Positions 61,021-64,000 of a stretch of DNA of 64,000 nt are shown piece by piece. Made by a program: the position numbers and the translations under genes. Position 1 is the stretch's first letter. Every line of letters begins with the position of its first letter. The notes under the pieces are model-generated. The model saw only the letters and a list, made by a program, of their open reading frames with translations. It made no database searches and was not told the DNA's origin. This stretch comes from Pseudomonas sp. QTF5 (GTDB lineage Bacteria > Pseudomonadota > Gammaproteobacteria > Pseudomonadales > Pseudomonadaceae). The stretch lies in contig NZ_AZRW02000018.1 in assembly GCF_000512695.2 (NCBI RefSeq), forward strand, positions 43,675 to 107,674, read 5' to 3'.

Positions 61021-61120
61021 CTTCTATTGGATGTACGCCTCTGTAGGAGCAGCCTTCGGCAGCTCCTGCGGAAACGGTGTCTCCGTCTAGAACGCATCTC
61101 CCCAAAAAAACCGAAAGCGA

Positions 61121-61648
61121 TCAGTCGTTTTTTTGCATGCTGCTGACGAAAGCCGTGACTTCAGCCCGGTTCATCAGTTGAAGTTTCGAGTTGCTGAACC
61201 CCTCAAACAAACGCTGATGCGCGGCAAATCCACTGGACCCTTCGCGATTTCGGTAGCTCCCCGCCCAGTCCTGTAACGCTATCAGCAACTCGTCACTATC
61301 GTCCCGCTTCGCTTCTCGCTGCCGAATATGACTGACGCAGTCTTCGTCCTCCAGACACAGCCAGATCAGCGTCGTCGCCTGTCCCACAAGTTCACTGACC
61401 ATCCACCCATACACACCCTCAATAACCCAACGCTTTTTACTCGCTGCCACTCGCGCCATTCCCAATGCTTCGGCGCGGGGACGAGCGATGCTGTGTTCAT
61501 CGGATATCCAGTGAATCAGGTCGAGATCGATCCAGGGCACTTGCAGGTGTTCGGCCAATCGTTTGGCCAGCCAACTCTTGCCCGAGCCGGAGTTGCCGAT
61601 GATCAGGGTTCGGGTGAGGTTCATGGTGTGCAGGTAATAATTGCTCAT
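61121..61648 (-). CDS. Small P-loop kinase-like protein
   Basis: 175-residue nucleoside-kinase-like P-loop protein. Walker A GNSGSGKS near residue 17, then WIDLDLIHW and RWVIEGVYGWM, typical of the adenylate-kinase-related group once called DNA topology modulation proteins (FlaR). Real substrate unknown. ATG 61648 lies 16 bases after the PhoD-like gene stop and is chosen; ATG 61624 (MNLTRTLIIGN) is an alternative. Forms a likely two-gene unit with the PhoD-like gene. Confidence 0.82.
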   Translation of the reverse strand: MSNYYLHTMNLTRTLIIGNSGSGKSWLAKRLAEHLQVPWIDLDLIHWISDEHSIARPRAEALGMARVAASKKRWVIEGVYGWMVSELVGQATTLIWLCLEDEDCVSHIRQREAKRDDSDELLIALQDWAGSYRNREGSSGFAAHQRLFEGFSNSKLQLMNRAEVTAFVSSMQKND

Positions 61649-61664
61649 GGCAACTCGGGCAAAG

Positions 61665-63602
61665 TCATTCAGCCGCTTCGGAAATTTCAGGCGCAATCAT
61701 CCGCGTCTTCGGCGATCCATCCGCGTTGAATTGATAAATATCCTGCGGCTGGCCCTTTTCATTGAAGAACACTTGGCCGATTCCTGCCGAGTTCCACAGC
61801 CGTTCCCCCGCTTCGGCGTGTTCGGGAATGTGCGGAACAATGCGCATGCGCCGGCGCTTGGTCAGCCAATTGAGGGGTGAGCGGGGAGAGTAGAGCCAGC
61901 GGTTGAGGCGGTCGAACCATTCGAGCAGGGCGGGCGGGAATTCGTTTTTGATGCCGCTGCTGGTGATCTGCCAGATTCGTGGGCCGGCTTTTCGGTGTCG
62001 GATCAATACTTCGTAGACGAAGGAATAATGCACATCGCCGGACAGCACCACGTAGTTACCGGGTGTGCGGGAGTGTCGGAAAATGTTCAGGATCACCTGG
62101 GCCGCGCCGCGATGGGCCATCCAGTTTTCGGCGTCCACCAGCAGCGGATAGCCGCACCAGCTAAACACCCGTTGCACGGTTTCGATCAGTTTGACGCCGA
62201 AAATCGGTGCCGGCGAAACGATGATCGCTGAGGGATGATCGAGCAATTCCTGTTGTAGCTCGCTGAGCGCTTCCCAGTCCAGCAGGCCCGAGGGTTGCTT
62301 GAGGTTAATCTCGCTGCGCCAGCGTCGGGTGCGAGTGTCGAGCACTACCAGCGCCGGGCGGGTGGGCAGTACGTAATGCCACTTCTGAAAGTTCAGCAGC
62401 TCATCGATCAAGCTATCCTGGACCTCGCTGTCGAGGTAATGGTCTTGCCCCGTAGCACTCAATAGACGGGTTTTTTCCAGCATGCTGCCAAACGCGTCCG
62501 GGTTGTTGCCCCAACCCTGACACAACATATAAGCGAGCAGCGCGTTGCCGATGATGCGCTTGGAGAACGGATGGCCGTAGGCCGTTTCCTCCCATTGCGC
62601 GGAAAGATTCCAGTCATCGGTAATATCGTGGTCGTCGAAAATCATCAGGCACGGCAGATGTGCCATCGCTCGCCCCACACCACCCAGTTCGGTCTTGAAC
62701 GCGTCGATGCGCGTCTGTTCCAGGGCATAGCGCTTGCGTCGTTCGGGCGTCAGTGCCGGTGGTTGCGGCGCGATCAGTATCCAGGGCGTTGGCGACCATA
62801 CTAATAGGTACATGGCCATGACCTCGGCGAATGTCACCAGATGGTTGTCGGCGCTGCTACTGGTAAAAATCGGCTTACGCGCTCCACCGAAAAATCGTTC
62901 GCGCAGGGTTTCGTTGCTCTCAAGCGCCGGTAACAAATCCGCACGATGGTAGTAACTGGCCGGGTGTTCATAGAGCCTGGCACTGTCGCTGACCACCGCA
63001 CCGTCGAGGTGTTCGTCGAACAGCCCGAGACGCTCGATCAAGGCATGAATTGCCCGCAACATCGGTCCCGCGACATCATCCGCATACACCTGATCGCCGC
63101 TCATCATTAATAGCGCGGGGCGCTTGCAAGCGTCAGGCTCGGATTCCAGCAACCGATCGACGCACAGCAAACCATCTGCAGCCGGATGGTGAGGTTTACG
63201 GCAGGAGCCATGCAGCAATTGATCGATGCGCGAACGCAGCACGAAATTCGGGCAACATGCTTTGCCGTACAGCAGATGCGGTGCCCATTCGGCTATGCCC
63301 GACGGCGTGCCATCCGCTTCGGTGATCAGCAGGTCGTACTCGATCAATGTGTCGCAGGGCAGGGCGGCATCCAGTGGCACATCAATCAAATGAATGAAGG
63401 CATGAGTACCAACCTGGATGATCGTGCATTGCCCTGCGTCGAGACGGATGTCGACTCCTTGCAGGCGTAGCATCAGCGTCAACGCACGTGACCCCACCAG
63501 CCACAGCGCCAGCCGCGTAGGGTCCAGGCGCCGCAATAGCGGGCCTGCGAGGACTGGTGGCAATGGGGAATGATCGGCAGGCAATGGCAGAGATACGGAC
63601 AT
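61665..63602 (-). CDS. PhoD-like metallophosphatase
   Basis: 645-residue protein related to alkaline phosphatase D / PhoD-like phosphatases. Metal-site segments MSGDQVYADD (about residue 170), MIFDDHDITDDWN (about 325) and LSGDVHYSF (about 525) give the expected Asp, Asn and His ligands. The first 150 residues form a separate beta-rich domain (RLALWLVGSRALTLML). No signal peptide is visible, unlike secreted PhoD, so it probably acts in the cytoplasm on an unknown phosphoester. ATG 63602 chosen over TTG 63611. Confidence 0.82.
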   Translation of the reverse strand: MSVSLPLPADHSPLPPVLAGPLLRRLDPTRLALWLVGSRALTLMLRLQGVDIRLDAGQCTIIQVGTHAFIHLIDVPLDAALPCDTLIEYDLLITEADGTPSGIAEWAPHLLYGKACCPNFVLRSRIDQLLHGSCRKPHHPAADGLLCVDRLLESEPDACKRPALLMMSGDQVYADDVAGPMLRAIHALIERLGLFDEHLDGAVVSDSARLYEHPASYYHRADLLPALESNETLRERFFGGARKPIFTSSSADNHLVTFAEVMAMYLLVWSPTPWILIAPQPPALTPERRKRYALEQTRIDAFKTELGGVGRAMAHLPCLMIFDDHDITDDWNLSAQWEETAYGHPFSKRIIGNALLAYMLCQGWGNNPDAFGSMLEKTRLLSATGQDHYLDSEVQDSLIDELLNFQKWHYVLPTRPALVVLDTRTRRWRSEINLKQPSGLLDWEALSELQQELLDHPSAIIVSPAPIFGVKLIETVQRVFSWCGYPLLVDAENWMAHRGAAQVILNIFRHSRTPGNYVVLSGDVHYSFVYEVLIRHRKAGPRIWQITSSGIKNEFPPALLEWFDRLNRWLYSPRSPLNWLTKRRRMRIVPHIPEHAEAGERLWNSAGIGQVFFNEKGQPQDIYQFNADGSPKTRMIAPEISEAAE

Positions 63603-63884
63603 CCAGTTCAACGCTCTTGGTGCAGAGAGGCGGGCGATGATAACGCAGCCGGTGGCGAGGCTTGTCTGATAGCCAATGGCTTATGCCTTGATCTGTAACA
63701 AGCGATGATCGCTTCGCACAATACATCTGCCAAAGGAACTGTGGCGGACGCATGCTGGTTTCACCCTGCCCAGATATGGGGTTTGTCGATGAGTAAAGCA
63801 AGTAAAGCCAGGACTGCTTAAGAAGCAGAAGTCAGTACTCGCCTTGAGGCGCTTCGCTAAGGGAAAATTAATTGCAGCAGGTGG

Positions 63885-63912
63885 TTGACCTCGAAATAAA
63901 ATGCTGTACTAT
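63885..63912 (+). promoter_or_regulatory. Strong promoter, probably rRNA operon P1
   Basis: TTGACC (63885-63890) and TACTAT (63907-63912) with a 16-base spacer, followed by a GC-rich discriminator (TCGCCTCCCGC) of the type under stringent control. The following GCTAACGAGAGATCGGAAGC and the CTTCTGAAAATAACC further on are familiar Pseudomonas rRNA leader sequences. Confidence 0.72.
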
Positions 63913-63993
63913 TCGCCTCCCGCTAACGAGAGATCGGAAGCGCAAGTGGTTGAAGTTAAAAAGGAAACTTTGAAAACTTCTGAAAATAACCGC

Positions 63994-63999
63994 TTGACA
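63994..63999 (+). promoter_or_regulatory. -35 element of a second tandem rRNA promoter, cut by the window end
   Basis: Perfect TTGACA preceded by AATAACCGC. Its -10 would fall just beyond base 64000. Together with the upstream promoter this suggests a 16S rRNA gene a few hundred bases further on. Confidence 0.65.
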
Positions 64000-64000
64000 G

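Noticed and set aside
63382..63801. 139-codon minus-strand frame overlapping the PhoD-like gene start
   Set aside because: Overlaps the PhoD-like gene in another frame and lacks coding signs.
1..64000. CRISPR array, insertion sequence, prophage or toxin-antitoxin pair
   Set aside because: The repeats found are REP families with variable spacing and inverted pairing, not direct CRISPR repeats; no transposase, integrase, phage structural or toxin genes were seen. The PIN domain at 42796 is part of a PhoH fusion without an antitoxin partner.

Overview
The window reads as chromosomal DNA of a fluorescent Pseudomonas (P. fluorescens group). The main reasons are a complete twelve-gene alginate operon in the Pseudomonas order, GC-rich codon use, Pseudomonas-restricted small families (DUF3509, DUF6124), and about a dozen copies of the inverted-pair REP repeat typical of this group (core GTGGGAGCGGGCTTGCTCG). 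I see no phage, insertion sequence, CRISPR array or tRNA. The GC-rich sequence gives many long antisense open frames, which I left out.

Layout. 0-3.2 kb: three-gene 2-oxoacid dehydrogenase operon (E1 alpha, E1 beta, E2). 3.3-6 kb: SOS-controlled yebG behind a LexA box, psiE, a DUF3509 gene and an HPF/RaiA ribosome-hibernation gene. 6-10 kb: ferric citrate system fecI-fecR-fecA (minus strand). 10.3-15.4 kb: an AraC regulator, an EamA exporter, a 2-hydroxyacid reductase, a DUF6124 gene behind a strongly structured leader, and a LysR regulator. 15.6-20.6 kb: four-gene efflux operon (NodT-type outer-membrane lipoprotein, FUSC pump, DUF1656 peptide, HlyD adaptor) divergent from that LysR gene. 20.7-22.5 kb: small metabolic and unknown genes. 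22.8-39.5 kb: the alginate operon algD-alg8-alg44-algKEGXLIJFA on the minus strand, with an 0.8 kb AT-richer control region upstream of algD.

40.3-47 kb: yaaA, a degenerate polysaccharide deacetylase-like protein, a PIN-PhoH ATPase, moaCDE and dsbB. 47.4-52.3 kb: cytochrome bo3 oxidase operon cyoABCDE. 52.5-58.8 kb: an unknown 234-residue protein, then a two-component system divergent from msrB-dipZ-msrA, which looks like a self-contained exported methionine sulfoxide repair system. 58.8-63.6 kb: LysR regulator and divergent class-III aminotransferase, a small P-loop kinase and a PhoD-like phosphatase. The last 120 bases carry tandem promoters that look like the start of an rRNA operon lying just outside the window.

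Most interesting points: (1) an 87-bp REP pair sits in frame inside the lipoprotein signal-peptide coding region of algK; (2) two almost identical, same-orientation REP pairs bracket exactly the alginate O-acetylation genes algI-algJ-algF; (3) a terminator-like 12-bp hairpin with a U run lies between algD and alg8; (4) a multi-helix leader with a UUCG hairpin and alternative pairings precedes the DUF6124 gene; (5) the exported MsrB/DipZ/MsrA set has its own two-component system, and its MsrA has no resolving cysteine.
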